A stretch of 64,000 bases of DNA, taken from the NCBI GenBank assembly GCA_030704615.1, contig CM060731.1:63652756-63716755 (forward strand). Direction: 5' to 3'. The stretch is from Takakia lepidozioides. Its lineage: Eukaryota > Streptophyta > Takakiopsida > Takakiales > Takakiaceae. A program made the position numbers and the translations under genes. The first letter of the stretch is position 1, and the number at the start of each line of letters is the position of its first letter. The notes under the pieces are model-generated. The model saw only the letters and a program-made list of their open reading frames with translations. It ran no database searches and was not told the origin of the DNA. Below, piece after piece: positions 22,701 to 33,768 of the stretch.

Positions 22701-24526
22701 GTTGCTGCCCTTCCAAGCAATCTTTGCATAGACGCATATCTCTCATCTCCATCAATGCTAGTCCTTCCACAAGATGGCTTGAGAGTTGCATCTGTCTCAA
22801 CTTCTTAATGCTCACATGACCTAACCTTCTATGCCACAACTCTGTTTCTGACATGACAGGTGTAGATCCCAACTGTGGTGAAAATGTGGTAAGAGCAATA
22901 GAGACATGATGTTGTAATCTATACAAGCGATTATCAAGAATAGCTCTTGCTACCACAGCTCCTGAGCTATCTGTGATAGTACAACTCTCATCTTGGAATA
23001 CCACTCTGTATCTTTTTGCAACAATTTGCCTTACCGACAGCAGGTTCTTTGTTAAAGTAGGGATATATAGGACATTTTCCACCTCTATGGTTTCCCCTTC
23101 ATTGAGCATAAGAGAGACTGAGCCTTCCCCACTAATGGCATGCTTGCTATCATCTCCCAAAAGAACATATTGTGTAGGTGAAAGAGATCTATAGGATAAG
23201 AAATGCTCTCTCTCTGAACTTATATGTTGAGATGCTCCTGAATCAACATACCACACATGCTTCTGTCTAGTAGTGGCTGAGAGAGACACAACAAATAGAA
23301 TAACGTTCCTCTGATGAGTAGTTATGTTCTCTTGACCCTCTCTGCTGCGCTCATCTGCAATGCGCTTTCTACAATCCTTAATCATGTGACCAAGTTTCTT
23401 GCAATAAAAGCACCTTGGCCTTTTTGATCTTTGAGCTAGATTGAGGTTTCTGAAACCTCTGGGACTTCTGAGACACATGTGAAGGGAGTCTTCTATTCAA
23501 AACTACTCCAGTCTTGCCTGTGAACAAAGGTCTGTCTACCTCTGTAGACGTACGCTGACATTTTCTTCGTGTTTCCTCCTTGAGGAGAAGTCATATGACA
23601 ACATCAATAGTTAAGTTGATTTGCCCTGCTAGAGACACCACAAAACCATCATAGGATTCAGGTAAAGTTGCCAATAACACCACTGCGGCGTGTTCATCAG
23701 TCACATTAGTTCCCACATAAACTAGTTGATCTCGCAACACACAAAACAAATTCAAGTGTTGTTCAACTGAGTCTGACTCGGTCATCTTCAGACCATAGAA
23801 CTTTTGCGTCGCATACACTTGCGATGTGACATCCTTCGTCTCATATATGCTTGCTAGCTTGTCCTAAACATCTTTAGCATTCTTAGCACTTATAATGAGA
23901 TGCAACTGATTGTCTCTCAAGCTTGTGATGATGCTAGCTCTTGCTTTCTGATCTTTCATATCTTATATGGCTTGGCCAACAATAGTGTCAGGTCTTGGGA
24001 CTGATCCATCAACCACTCCCCATAGATCTTTGTCTAGAAGTACCATCTCCATCCTAAACTTCCAGGTTTGATAGTTAGCTCCATTGAATCGATCTTCCAC
24101 TCTCACATCTAATGCACTCGTCATAGACATAGAAGGAGGATTGCTAGAAGATGACGCTCCAGCCATAATCAAGTTCTCTCAATCACAACTACCAACTCTC
24201 ACCTATGACTCTGATACCATGTTAGAATTGAGCAAGAACATAAACAAGAACTTAAGTCTTAGACTAAAGCTAAAACTAAAGCTCTTCTCCCAACCATAGA
24301 AGCCACCATCATACTCTTACACTTAGACTAGTGGCTTCACCCCCGAGCTTGTACAAGAAGGTCTCTAGAAAGTCCTACTTGGTCACTTCCACTTCCACTA
24401 TGGTGACCATCCACCTTCTAGCCATTCACCTTCCAAATGTGAGTTAAACAAGATAATCTCTTAGACTTCTAAACCTTTGGCCTTCAAGACTCTTAGTCTT
24501 CTAGATATGTTTAATTACTTCCAACA
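19769..24526 (-). mobile_element. Nested Ty1/copia LTR retrotransposon, 4.76 kb
   Basis: LTRs of 307 bp lie at 19769-20075 (3' LTR) and 24220-24526 (5' LTR), about 98% identical by eye. The PBS (TGGTATCAGAG on the minus strand) lies at 24208-24219, next to the 5' LTR, and a purine tract (GAGTGGGAG) lies just inside the 3' LTR. The element interrupts the internal region of the first TRIM-like copy. The uninterrupted sequence survives in the second copy at about 25514-25530 (TATTTGAAAATCAAGC), which defines the insertion point. The target duplication is an A-run of four or five bases. Confidence 0.92.
20097..24172 (-). pseudogene. Copia gag-pol polyprotein, broken
   Basis: In order on the minus strand: a gag start (about 24172-23590, NGANYQTWKFRMEMVL), a CCHC zinc knuckle (CFYCKKLGHMIKDC, about 23410), protease (VDSGASQH, about 23240), integrase HHCC region and catalytic segment (ELWHRRLGH; VHSDVC; FIDDLSR, about 22830-22540), reverse transcriptase (AIDCKWIFKLKY, KARLVAKGYAQ, then LYVDDTI, 21560-21080) and RNase H (SSTEAEYM, about 20450; VADVLTK, about 20190). 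Protease-integrase-RT-RNase H is the copia order. Frameshifts and stops split it into at least seven pieces, although the LTRs are nearly identical, so this copy cannot make a full polyprotein. Confidence 0.92.
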
Positions 24527-24776
24527 AAAAATCAAGCTATCTCTGACTAATTGATAGCAAGTTGGTCACAATTACGACTTCCACTTTGATGTGAACGAAG
24601 TCTCAGTTCGACCATGGGAAAGGGAGCACATGTGAGAGGACGTTGGCCAACGCCGACAACTCTATAGATCTTATTTTATCAAAGATTAAAATTATGTAAA
24701 TATGCTTTAATAGCATTGTTGGACAAAAACAGGACCTTCAGAATTTAGACTCTTGAATGTTTTCATTGAGGGAGAG

Positions 24777-24992
24777 TGTTGGAAGTCAATTCTAACATTC
24801 ATCAAGTCATATGATGAGTCTTGAAGGGACACAATTGTTAGACAAAGAGTTGTGATCTGTGTGAGTTAGACCTATTGGTTGTATCAATAGTCACAACTGT
24901 TCATATGTCTTAAAGTGAGCACACGCTCACTATTGTAACATCTTCTTCATTATCAATTACAAGTCACTCTCTCTCTCTCCATAAATTTTACA
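24777..24992 (+). repeat. LTR 2 (shared) of tandem TRIM-like element
   Basis: TGTTGGAAG...TTTTACA, 216 bp. It serves as 3' LTR of copy 1 and 5' LTR of copy 2. Only about three differences from LTR 3 were seen in the first 80 bases. Confidence 0.9.
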
Positions 24993-25767
24993 TGGTATCA
25001 GAGCTAGTGCTCAACCATCCATAGAGATCTAATGAGAGTCGACTTAAGATTGTCATGCTAGTATTGTAATACTAGTAGATATGATAGTCAAACAACTATC
25101 AAATAAGAGCTATCTTCATGATCTAAAACATGTTGATATTGATATGTTCATATTAGTATGTTAATGTTGATCTTTGCATCAATATAGTTACCATAAGCAC
25201 CTAAGTATGGTGAACAAATTATTCCTAGGCAAAGAAGCCAACGATGGAATATTCATGGTGAAAAAATTGCAGAGAAGTCATGGAGACAATTGAGTCTAAT
25301 GGCCATTTCAAACATTTTAAAATGTTATTCAAGCATGTAACAATTTAGATTGTTAATGATGCTTGGAGTTCCAACAAACTTGTTTAAGAACCTTCATAGA
25401 GTTATGTCATGCGGCATTAACTTAAAGAAGAGATCTAAGGTGTCATCCCAAAAGCATCACTATTGGTGCATTATTTGAACTTCAAATGAGCAATTTCTCC
25501 AACGAGAACTTCTATTTGAAAATCAAGCTATCTCTGACTAATTGATAGCAAGCTGGTCACAATTACGACTTCCACTTTGATGTGAACGAAGTCTCAGTTC
25601 GACCATGGGAAAGGGAGCACATGTGAGAGGACGTTGGCCAACGCCGACAACTCTATAGATCTTATTTAATCAAAGATTAAAATTATGTAAATATGCTTTA
25701 ATAGCATTGTTGGACAAAAACAGGACCTGCAGAATTTAGACTCTTGAATGTTTTCATTGAGGGAGGG

Positions 25768-25983
25768 TGTTGGAAGTCAATTCTAACATTCATCAAGTCA
25801 TATGATGAATCTTGAAGGGACACAACTATTAGACAAAGAGTTGTGATCTGTGTGAGTTAGACCTATTGGTTGTATCAATAGTCACAACTGTTCATATGTC
25901 TTAAAGTGAGCACACGCTCACTATTGTAACATCTTCTTCATTATCAATTACAAGTCACTCTCTCTCTCTCCATAAATTTTACA
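25768..25983 (+). repeat. LTR 3 of tandem TRIM-like element
   Basis: TGTTGGAAG...TTTTACA, 216 bp. Flanking host sequence starts ATATCTC at 25984. Confidence 0.9.
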
Positions 25984-26900
25984 ATATCTCTCCCCACATT
26001 CGTCAACATTCATCTCTCCTGGGCCTTATAATTTTCCGGACAGGTTGCTACTGTGTCAAAACTTCGTTAATTTTTTGTTTTTTCTTTCCACCCCAACTCT
26101 TGGTTTTTTGGGCAGGGCTTTTTGGTGTTATGGCATATCTTGTCTCAGGTTTTGGGGTGTCATGCTTCCTAACCAGAGAGATCGCTGCCCCAGCGGAATG
26201 CTCTATATCTTCTGCATGTCGATGGGGTTTCTTTGCCTCTCACCTGTCAAGTTGACTTACATTTCTAGTTTATATGTTGATATGTCGTTTTGTAGAATGA
26301 GTGTCACATTTTTGCAGTGTATCAGACTTCTAGTTGTTTGCTTGTCTTCTCAAATGATCCTAGATGCACCATCTTTCTGACCCTGTAGCTGCTCCCTTGT
26401 GAAGCTTGGAATCAAACTGCCTAGAGTGGAAAGATGTTCTTTATCTCTTCAGGTTCCCTGGCTCTCATCTACGCTTGCATGACCTCTGTAAAACAACGCG
26501 GCACTTGTTCCAGAAGAATGAAAAAATCGCGTGCATATTTGAGTGTGATGTATTGATAATGCTCGTCTGATTCTGGTCTTCGTCGTAAGGTAGTGGTGGC
26601 TTCTTCACCTTTGTTCGGTCATGATCATTCTAACTGTATTTTCCAGGAGGTCTATTTGGAACGACACTCTGTATCTAATGTACTCTAAAGAACCAAGTAT
26701 TCGAAAACTACGTCTTGCTGCAAAAATAAAATTGTTTCGATACCTCTCTGTGTACTATACCTGTTAATCTCGACTGCAAACATTTCTCTTGCCTCAATTT
26801 ATTGCAGTGTTGGCTTATGCAGAATTGAGGATTTTAGTCTGCTCAGAAGACAAGCAACTTGTCCAAAGGTCAGCTCTTGTGATGTATCTCTAGGTGATGA
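25984..26900. other. Unannotated stretch
   Basis: No supportable gene. A plus-strand open frame at 26045-26380 is hydrophobic and has no known motif. Confidence 0.3.
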
Positions 26901-26949
26901 TAAGAAGCTAAGTTGTACATCATCGACGCTGCAGCTGATACGATAAATC

Positions 26950-27660
26950 AACAGAAGGGGGCAGCGATAGGAACAGATCTCCTATGGCATCCACTACTGC
27001 CAAATCCCCTTGCCGTTTACTCATAACTTCCCTTGAGCTCTGCCCAAATAGTGGTACTCTAATGTGTCATGTGTATATTCTTGGAGCAGTGCCATTGGTT
27101 TTGAGAAACAGTTTTTGTTCCAGGATGGTACCTGGCACATCCTTTCATCTTCCATACAAAGAAGAAATTTCAGCCTCTGCAAATTTCTCCCTTGTGGCAT
27201 TTCAAGCCACTGGACTGACTGTTGGTCTAGCTGGGGATAGGTAACATTGATGACACGGAATGATCACATCAGCAGCACCGCCAAGCCCAAGCAATTGGGA
27301 AATGCGAGAGCTCGCTGTATCTTCACATGCAGCCCAGGCTCCATCGTCAACTTTGCTCCTAACTTCCACCTATACTCCTGCATCATTGCAAGGAAACACA
27401 CCATTGGCAAAGTCCATCAGTGAAGACTCTGTTTGTGTGTCTATCACCCCCTCACAAACAGTTGCAAGGGTTCCTAACAAATACGCAGAATGAGGAGCTA
27501 CCCGACAGACGTCTCTAAAAACATTCCAAGTACGCACAACCTCGAGTTGTCGGGCTGAAGAAAAGATAGACACCGAAAAAGCTCCAGTCAAGCCTATATG
27601 ACTTACCAGCAAAAACTTCAGAAACCAGAAGAGGAAAGATATGGCCAGAAATGAATCTTT
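26950..27660 (-). pseudogene. Unrecognised decayed gene
   Basis: On the minus strand a good donor/acceptor pair (GTAAGT at about 27606-27601; TTTCTTCAG ending near 27559) leads into a frame reading EVVRTWNVFRDVCRV, ATVCEGVIDTQTESSLMDFANG and, after an in-frame stop near 27372, DDGAWAACEDTASSR and IPCHQCYLS. Further frame changes follow. It has several Cys residues and a protein-like composition, but no family could be named. It may be a secreted protein remnant. The evidence is codon-like continuity only. Confidence 0.3.
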
Positions 27661-27780
27661 GCTGTGAAAGAGAAATGAAATGGTGCTATATATCCGTCCG
27701 CGGAAAGCTCATTTATGGGACAAAAAGGAAGAAAACATGAGAGAGGAAACAAAACCAGAACCCAAGAATAAGAACTAATG
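27660..27780 (-). repeat. Second copy of dispersed repeat found in the SMP-30 intron
   Basis: The minus strand reads TTTCCTCTCTCATGTTTTCTTCC, then GAGCTTTCCGCGGACGG, then CCATTTCATTTC, matching 16705-16795. Confidence 0.7.
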
Positions 27781-28151
27781 TTCTAGTGATTGTCTAAGGG
27801 TGAAGGCCTCGTGCAGGTAAGCTGCCAAGCATTTCTGATCCTCATAGTGGAAGACTTCAGTGAGAGATTGGGTTCCATTGAATAAACAGTGGAATCTCCC
27901 ACGGATCTCGTAGTATAGAGGGCAGTAGAAGAAGAAGTGTTCTTCAGTTTCAATTCCCGGCTGCGCCCTATACAAGCTGGACATAGGCGGTCCTCCCGTT
28001 GCAGGTTTTCCCATCTGCCAGTCTCTATCCAAAGGTTGTGGGAACCCACCCTAAGAGACCCGGCCAGAAAATCTGCGATAGAACGGTGGGGGCACATAAA
28101 GCGGATGTGGTTGCAAAAAACCACACGCGTCGTTTTCCATCTCGTCATCAT
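27775..28151 (-). pseudogene. LINE reverse transcriptase C-terminal (zinc-binding) remnant
   Basis: Two overlapping frames together read LRVGSHNLWIETGRW, REDRLCPAC and then EEHFFFYCPLYYEIR. This is the C-x2-C...H-x4-C pattern of the region after the reverse transcriptase in plant L1-type LINEs and related RNase H-linked proteins. A frameshift lies near 27970. Only the 3' end of the element is present; no RT catalytic motif was found upstream. Confidence 0.75.
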
Positions 28152-28159
28152 CTTCCGCC

Positions 28160-29149
28160 ATCCCCGTCCTCTCCCGCCTTCCTATTCTTACCGCTTCTCT
28201 CCTTCCATCGTTTTCCACTCTCTCACAAACATACACTCACAAACACAATTTTCCAGGAGTTTCTCTCTCCTCCTGCTACATTGGAAGAAAAATCGACACC
28301 TCGAAGGTTCCTTACGCAACAAAGCCCCATTAGCCCCATTGTGGTTGTAGCTCGATCAGCATACCTGCATTTGGCTGAGGTAGTCTCTACATACGTTCTA
28401 ACACTTATTAGTTCTTACCGAGAGGTCTACTCTGAAATGGTTAGGCTAACTGGGGAAGGTACATCAGGAGAGGTCTCTCCTTAGGGAGGAGCCCATAATA
28501 CTCAAAAGTCTAGGATAGAAAGGTGGCACTCATGTGACCGGTGGGAGCAAAAAGAAAAGGCAACTTGCGAGATTGAGCTACCACAAACAAAAAGAAGGGT
28601 CAGCTCTGCATCATCGCTGGAGGCACTGCAACGCTGGACACTTGTAAATAACTGCCAAACTACGTCGACTTTCTCTTCCCTACAAGTGTTGTGGAAGGAC
28701 TCGCCAAGAGAGTAAGGATTCTTTCCGTTGGCTCCATTTTGTGCCTGCAAACAACACTGCGTGAAGCGGGGAAAGTAAGAGGGAGTGCTAAAGTTTCCCC
28801 TTTTGCAGCAACCTTTGTGGAGCCCTACCATTGCGCGTCCCGTCGTGTACTTTGCAAGTAAGTCGACGCGGCACATGTGTGAGCTCGGCTTCGGGACCAC
28901 CAACATGAGTTATGGCAAGACGCGACTTCCCTATCCGCAGACTTGTTATGTACAGACTGTGGTCCGAGCGTCTAGTCTCGATGAAACTGGGAACCATACA
29001 TGAAAACTGGGAGATGTAGAGAGAGGGAGAGGGAACAACGTAGTAGTGCCAAGGGAGGAATTGGGTGCGGGAGAGATCTGTAGGGTGTAGCTAGGACTTC
29101 TTGTCCATGTTGCAATTTCTACGCGAAGCACTTCTGTAGGACTTAAGAC
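28160..29149. other. Upstream region of the receptor kinase
   Basis: No gene was recognised. Short frames on both strands lack motifs. The last 150 bases are purine-rich (GAGAGAGGGAGAGGGA) and could be leader or core promoter. No TATA box was seen. Confidence 0.3.
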
Positions 29150-32100
29150 ATGTCAAATCAACAGAGCATGATCAGCTCTAAAGGCTTCTGGTGGACTTAC
29201 ATAACTCTTTGTGTATGGATCGTTTGTTTTCCGCTGCCAAGTTCTTCGGTGGAAGCCAGCTTGGTCACTGCCGAACGACGCGCCCTTCAGGACATTCAGT
29301 TGGTGTTGCAGTTGAATTCGTCGGCTGTAGGATGGAATGCCACGGCCGACCCATGCACGTGGCCAGGGATAACCTGTGACGTCAAGGGAAACCATGTCCT
29401 GAAAATCAAACTGGAGTTATTTGCAGATAGTAGTCCGATGCGAGGAGCGGTGCCTGCATCTCTCGCAAATTTGAGCTCTCTAGAGAGTATTGATCTCGCT
29501 AACAATTTCTTAGGTGGTAATATACCATCAGAACTTGGCACCTTGAGCAGGTTACAGTATCTGAGCGTAGGCAACAACAATATTACTGGAGAAATACCAC
29601 CAGAGCTTGGACGCTTAAAGTCCCTCCTGACACTTTACCTCGACCTCAACCTGCTGGAGGGTGGCATTCCACCTACCTTTGCAAACTTGACCAGCCTTCA
29701 GCAACTTCACTTGTCAACCAACAATTTGTCGGGGCTCATACCTTCAGAGTTGGGTAGTCTAACCCTTCTCCAGGAGCTGCACCTTGACGACAATGGCTTC
29801 AGTGGCACCATCCCCAGCACATTCCGGAATCTCACCAATTTAACGAGCTTGATGCTTGACAACAACAATCTTGGCGGTGGGCTAGCTATTTTGGAGGCAA
29901 TGCCTGCACTTACTGAATTGTTCTTGGCAAGGAACAACTTCTCAGGCCAGATACCACAGTTTGGCACCAACAACCCCAACTTGGGAACTCTATCACTGTG
30001 CTTCAATAACCTTTCAGGAACCATCCCTGTATCTCTTGGAAATCTTTCCAAACTCAAGGTTCTGTCTCTAAGTCACAATAGCTTGAGTGGTGTCATCCCC
30101 GATAGTATTCAAGGTGCTAATCTCTCTAACCTGAACATACTGGATGTCTCTCACAATTCTCTATCAGGATCTCTAAATTTCACCAAATCATCTTGGAACA
30201 CCACGAACTTGGAGTCGGATTTCTCCTTCAATTGTTTCGGCTCTGGCGCAAATGATCTTGCTTCGAGCCTGCGCAAAGGAAACAACACCCTCTTCAACTC
30301 ATGCTCTCAGTCTTCAACAGGGCATAATTCCCAGTTTGCAATCAATGTCGGTGGTTACAGCTCTGTCACAAATAACGATAGAGTTACATTCCAGCCGGAT
30401 TTATCGTTTGATACATGTACCGGTCTGGTGGTTAATCCATCTAACACCTGGGCCTTGCAAGTTCTTAGCGACAAAACAGAGTATCCAAGCACCATCGCGG
30501 GCACTGGAACAGCAATTTCAAACGTTTCTGCGGATGAAATGGAGATCTACCAATCCATGCGATGGGCTCCAGTCTACATGGCTTACTATGGCATCAACAT
30601 GCGAAGCGGATTGTATAATGTCAGTCTCTACTTTGCAGAGATTGTCTTCACGCTTCCAGGCTACCGGGTTTTTGATGTGATGGTACAAGGAAAGATCGTT
30701 CGTTCAAAACTAGATGTGGTAAAAGAAGTAGGAAGCAATGTAGCTTTCAGAGAGGTCGTGCAGGTGGATGTCACAGATGGCCTCTTGAAAATTGAGTTTC
30801 TCTATGTCGGTCTAAATCGCTGGTTACAAACTTATGGATTGAGTGCAAATCAGACGGGACCAATGGTGTCAGGTATCTCTGTACAGCTGGTGCATCCACG
30901 AAAAACAAAATGGAAGTACATCGGAGCAACTCTGGGGGCTGTTGCTGTTCTTGCTGCTTTGTCGCTGCTAGTGCTTTATATCTGGAAGAGAAACTGTCAC
31001 AAAGGATCCGAATTCGGTGGTGTACAAGCGGACGGTATCTTTTCAGATGACTTCAACCGGTCTGCTTTCTACTCTTATAAGGAGCTCCAGGATGCTACTG
31101 ATCATTTCAATGACGCCAACATCATTGGCCGAGGAGGATTTGGTACGGTATATCGAGGGGTGCTGAGAGACAAATCTGTCGTAGCTATCAAGCAACTCAC
31201 CCAAAAGTGCCATAAAAGCAAAGTCTCCTTCAAGAGGGAGATGACAATCCTTAGCTCTGTGCAACATCGCAACTTGCTCATGTTACGGGGTTGCTGCATT
31301 GATACCGAGTTCCCTCTTTTGGTGTGCGAATACATGCCCAATGGAAGCTTGTCAGACCTTTTGCATAGGAATGAAGGGCATGTGCTGGAATGGGAATCGC
31401 GTCGCAACATCGCCATTGGCACAGCGTGTGGCCTGGCATATTTGCATCACGAGTTGAAGCACCGCATTATTCATTGTGATATGAAGCCCGCAAACATCCT
31501 CCTGGATGCGAACAACAATCCACGCATTGCTGATTTCGGTCTTTCAAGGCTTGTGTGCGATGACATGGTATCGCACATCTCCACAACTAATATACAAGGG
31601 ACGGTGGGCTATCTCGCACCAGGTAGAGCCTCACATAATGGCTTAGACCGTTTTCGCTGTTTGCTACAACATGTCACGAGCAGCTCTAGATCAGTGTCAT
31701 TGTATGTTTTTCAAAGCTTACCAGCACAGATGATCAAATGTTGTATTAAATGGATCTAGGGTTGCTTGAAAGGCACTTGCCGCTGACTACAAGACTTCCA
31801 GAATTGGGACAAGACTTCGAGCTATTGTACATGTATTTGCTATGAGAGACCTGTATGATGAATTCTACAGTGGTGGAACTCATTTCTAAAGGTCCGACTA
31901 AAATCAGTTTTGTCATTGATCTCGTCTTTGTTGAACTTGTTCCAGAGTATGTGAGTCGTTCACAGATATCCGAGAAGATTGACGTGTTCAGTTTCGGAGT
32001 TGTGCTGTTCGAACTCTTGAGCGGTCGGAAAGTTCTAGACTTTTCACTTCCATCGGAACAAATTGTGATGCTGAATTGGGCGAATCAAGTGGGTGAGGAG

Positions 32101-32382
32101 CCTGATGATCTACTCAAGCTTGTGGATCCGAAGCTACTCGGTGAGATGGTGGAGAAGGAGGCCTTGGACATGGCCAAAGTGGCTAGACTGTGCACACAGG
32201 ATTCTGCCTCTCTGCGACCTACAATGCGCGAGGTGTGGCAAATGCTGAGTGGATCTGCAAACGTTCCAGCGAAGCTCCCCTCAGTGAAGCATGACTCCTT
32301 TCGACCAGAGACTTTCAACTTATCTGATGACATGGACCAGGTATCCATAGAAGAGGCACGTGTGAAAGAATCTAACCTGTAA
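29150..32382 (+). CDS. LRR-malectin receptor-like protein kinase
   Basis: Two exons (29150-31622 and 31946-32382) join in frame (codon GAG split G|AG in the LAPEYV motif) over a 323-bp GT-AG intron to give 969 residues. Order: signal peptide (1 to about 36), LRR N-cap with DPCTWPGITC (to about 76), LRRs with LxxLxLxxNxLxGxIP spacing (about 97-347), a malectin-like domain (about 394-577, FAINVGGYS), one membrane segment (about 588-614) and a kinase. Kinase motifs: GRGGFG (about 660), VAIK lysine (about 680), HCDMKPAN (about 774), DFG (about 794), GTVGYLAPEY, and DVFSFGVVLFELLSG. The catalytic loop has Cys instead of Arg before Asp, so it is a non-RD kinase. This resembles plant plasma-membrane receptor kinases of the LRR-malectin (subfamily VIII-like) group. 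No lesions were seen. The ligand is unknown. Confidence 0.93.
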
Positions 32383-33158
32383 TAGTGTCAAAGAATCTAT
32401 TAGCGAGGCGAACCCCACAGGAGGAAGCTGATTCCTCAAAGGTTTAACATACCATGAAGAAATAGCGAGTCCTCTGCATTCTGCCTGCTTGCATTGGAAG
32501 GAGCACGTGCATGAGTGCTTACACTGAGTACCATCCTGCCTGTCATGGAACATTCGCTCATGTGGATCTCTTCATCTGCGCCCAAGTTCTCTTATATGTA
32601 AGTAAGATATGTGAATCAGCCCAACCTGTGTTCGCGTACATGCAGCAATAGAGTCACACAAGAGAATTCTCGCACGATAGCATAATGGTATCATCTTAAA
32701 AATGGAACGGCCGCATGTGTTGAAGCTCAGGGTGATGGTGTATGCTGTAGATTCAAACATCTTTCAAAGCGACTGTGCTCATGTTTACCATCATGCTGCA
32801 CGTAATTACTTCAAAGATTTTGTTCAAATGAGCAACAAAAGACAGCTACGGGCATGGGCTAGAAGCGTGTACAATGTCAAAGCTCCATGCTGCCATAGCT
32901 ATATTTGGAAGGACTCTATGACTTCTACAAGGGAGGGTTGGGGGAGAAGATTGCCTTAGTTCTATACTCACCAAGATGGGTCGATGCATTAGCAGACAAC
33001 CTTCAGTGGATTTCATATTCTCCAGAATTCATGAATTCATAGATATAGTGCCATTCAAAGGACCCAAGCTGCACCTGAATCTATATTCCAACTGGCTTGA
33101 CTTCCGGGTTCACTACGAACGTAGCAGATATCCAACTTAGGAGGTTGCTGTGTGGATG
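32383..33158. other. Downstream region of the receptor kinase
   Basis: No gene was recognised. It probably contains the 3' UTR of the kinase. Confidence 0.3.
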
Positions 33159-33570
33159 TCACTTATAAGACCCCCCAGCACCCAAAAAACTTGATAGCAT
33201 ATTAAAGTTATCCGTGAAGTGCCAAAAACTGGAGACGAGTACCCCCAGTTTGGCCAAAAGTGGGGACGAGTTAAGATACAAAGGATAAAAACTCATACAA
33301 AGGAAAAAAACACAGGATGAAACTAGTTTGAGCACCAAACTGGTGCTCAAACTAGTTTCATACCCAGTTTGGGTTTTGCCGAGCTACAAGCCTTGTGACT
33401 TCGATCGACCTGCGAGCAGGAAGTTGTGAGATCATGTGAAGGAGTAGGACTCATGCCCAATTTGACAAACTGGTGCCCAATTTTGCTGACTTAACGTTTG
33501 CACTCAAACTGTGGATGAAACACAAGTTAGAGGGCCAAACTGGGGACTAAATTGGGCATGACTTTAAGGA
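33159..33570. repeat. CCAAACTGG/CCAGTTTGG-rich repeat with perfect hairpin
   Basis: The words CAGTTTGG, AAACTGGTG and AACTGGGG recur on both strands. At 33318-33360 there is a perfect inverted repeat with 20-bp arms (TGAAACTAGTTTGAGCACCA and its complement) around a 3-base AAC loop. The stretch may be a short DNA element or a decayed MITE; its ends were not resolved. Confidence 0.7.
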
Positions 33571-33581
33571 TAACTTTATTA

Positions 33582-33604
33582 ACCATATATATATATATAT
33601 ATAT
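33582..33604. repeat. (AT)n microsatellite
   Basis: An uninterrupted alternating AT run. It coincides with the 3' tail of the minus-strand SINE and may have grown from it. Confidence 0.9.
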
Positions 33605-33768
33605 GACGCCTCCCCCATGATGCCTAAATTATGGTGCCTCTTGACTCTTGACCCTGAAAGGTTACTGCCTTCCGCTAGGAAGGTGGACACCTTTGTGACC
33701 ACAACCACTTCTGAGGTGGTATCCATTATACTTTCGCTACCACATTTAAGCCAAAGCTGTGAACAAGT
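33586..33768 (-). mobile_element. tRNA-derived SINE, second copy, B box deleted
   Basis: Read on the minus strand it shares with 12500-12677 the body GTCACAAAGGTGTCCACCTTCC, GAAGGCA and the end GAGGCGTCATATAT. The region that holds the B box in the other copy (about 20 bases including GGGTTCAATCC) is missing, leaving GTTGTGGTCAC directly joined. The (AT)n run forms its tail. Confidence 0.7.

Larger units (their letters stand above)
19158..25983 (+). mobile_element. Tandem non-autonomous LTR retroelement (LTR-internal-LTR-internal-LTR), TRIM-like
   Basis: Three near-identical TG...CA repeats of 210-216 bp lie at 19158-19367, 24777-24992 and 25768-25983. LTRs 1 and 2 are each followed directly by the PBS word TGGTATCAGAGC, and LTRs 2 and 3 are preceded by a purine tract (GAGGGAG). 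The two internal regions match each other, carry no recognisable coding capacity, and total about 0.65 kb (without the nested element) and 0.78 kb. Flanks are ATATA on the left and ATATC on the right, a possible 5-bp target duplication with one mismatch. A shared middle LTR suggests unequal recombination between two copies. Copy 1 lacks about 131 bp found at 25147-25277. Confidence 0.85.

Noticed and set aside
27999-28484. Plus-strand frame of 161 codons
   Set aside because: It overlaps the LINE remnant antisense, then runs through pyrimidine-rich sequence; no motif.
29153-31422. Antisense open frames inside the receptor kinase gene
   Set aside because: They are opposite-strand shadows of a clearly coding sequence.
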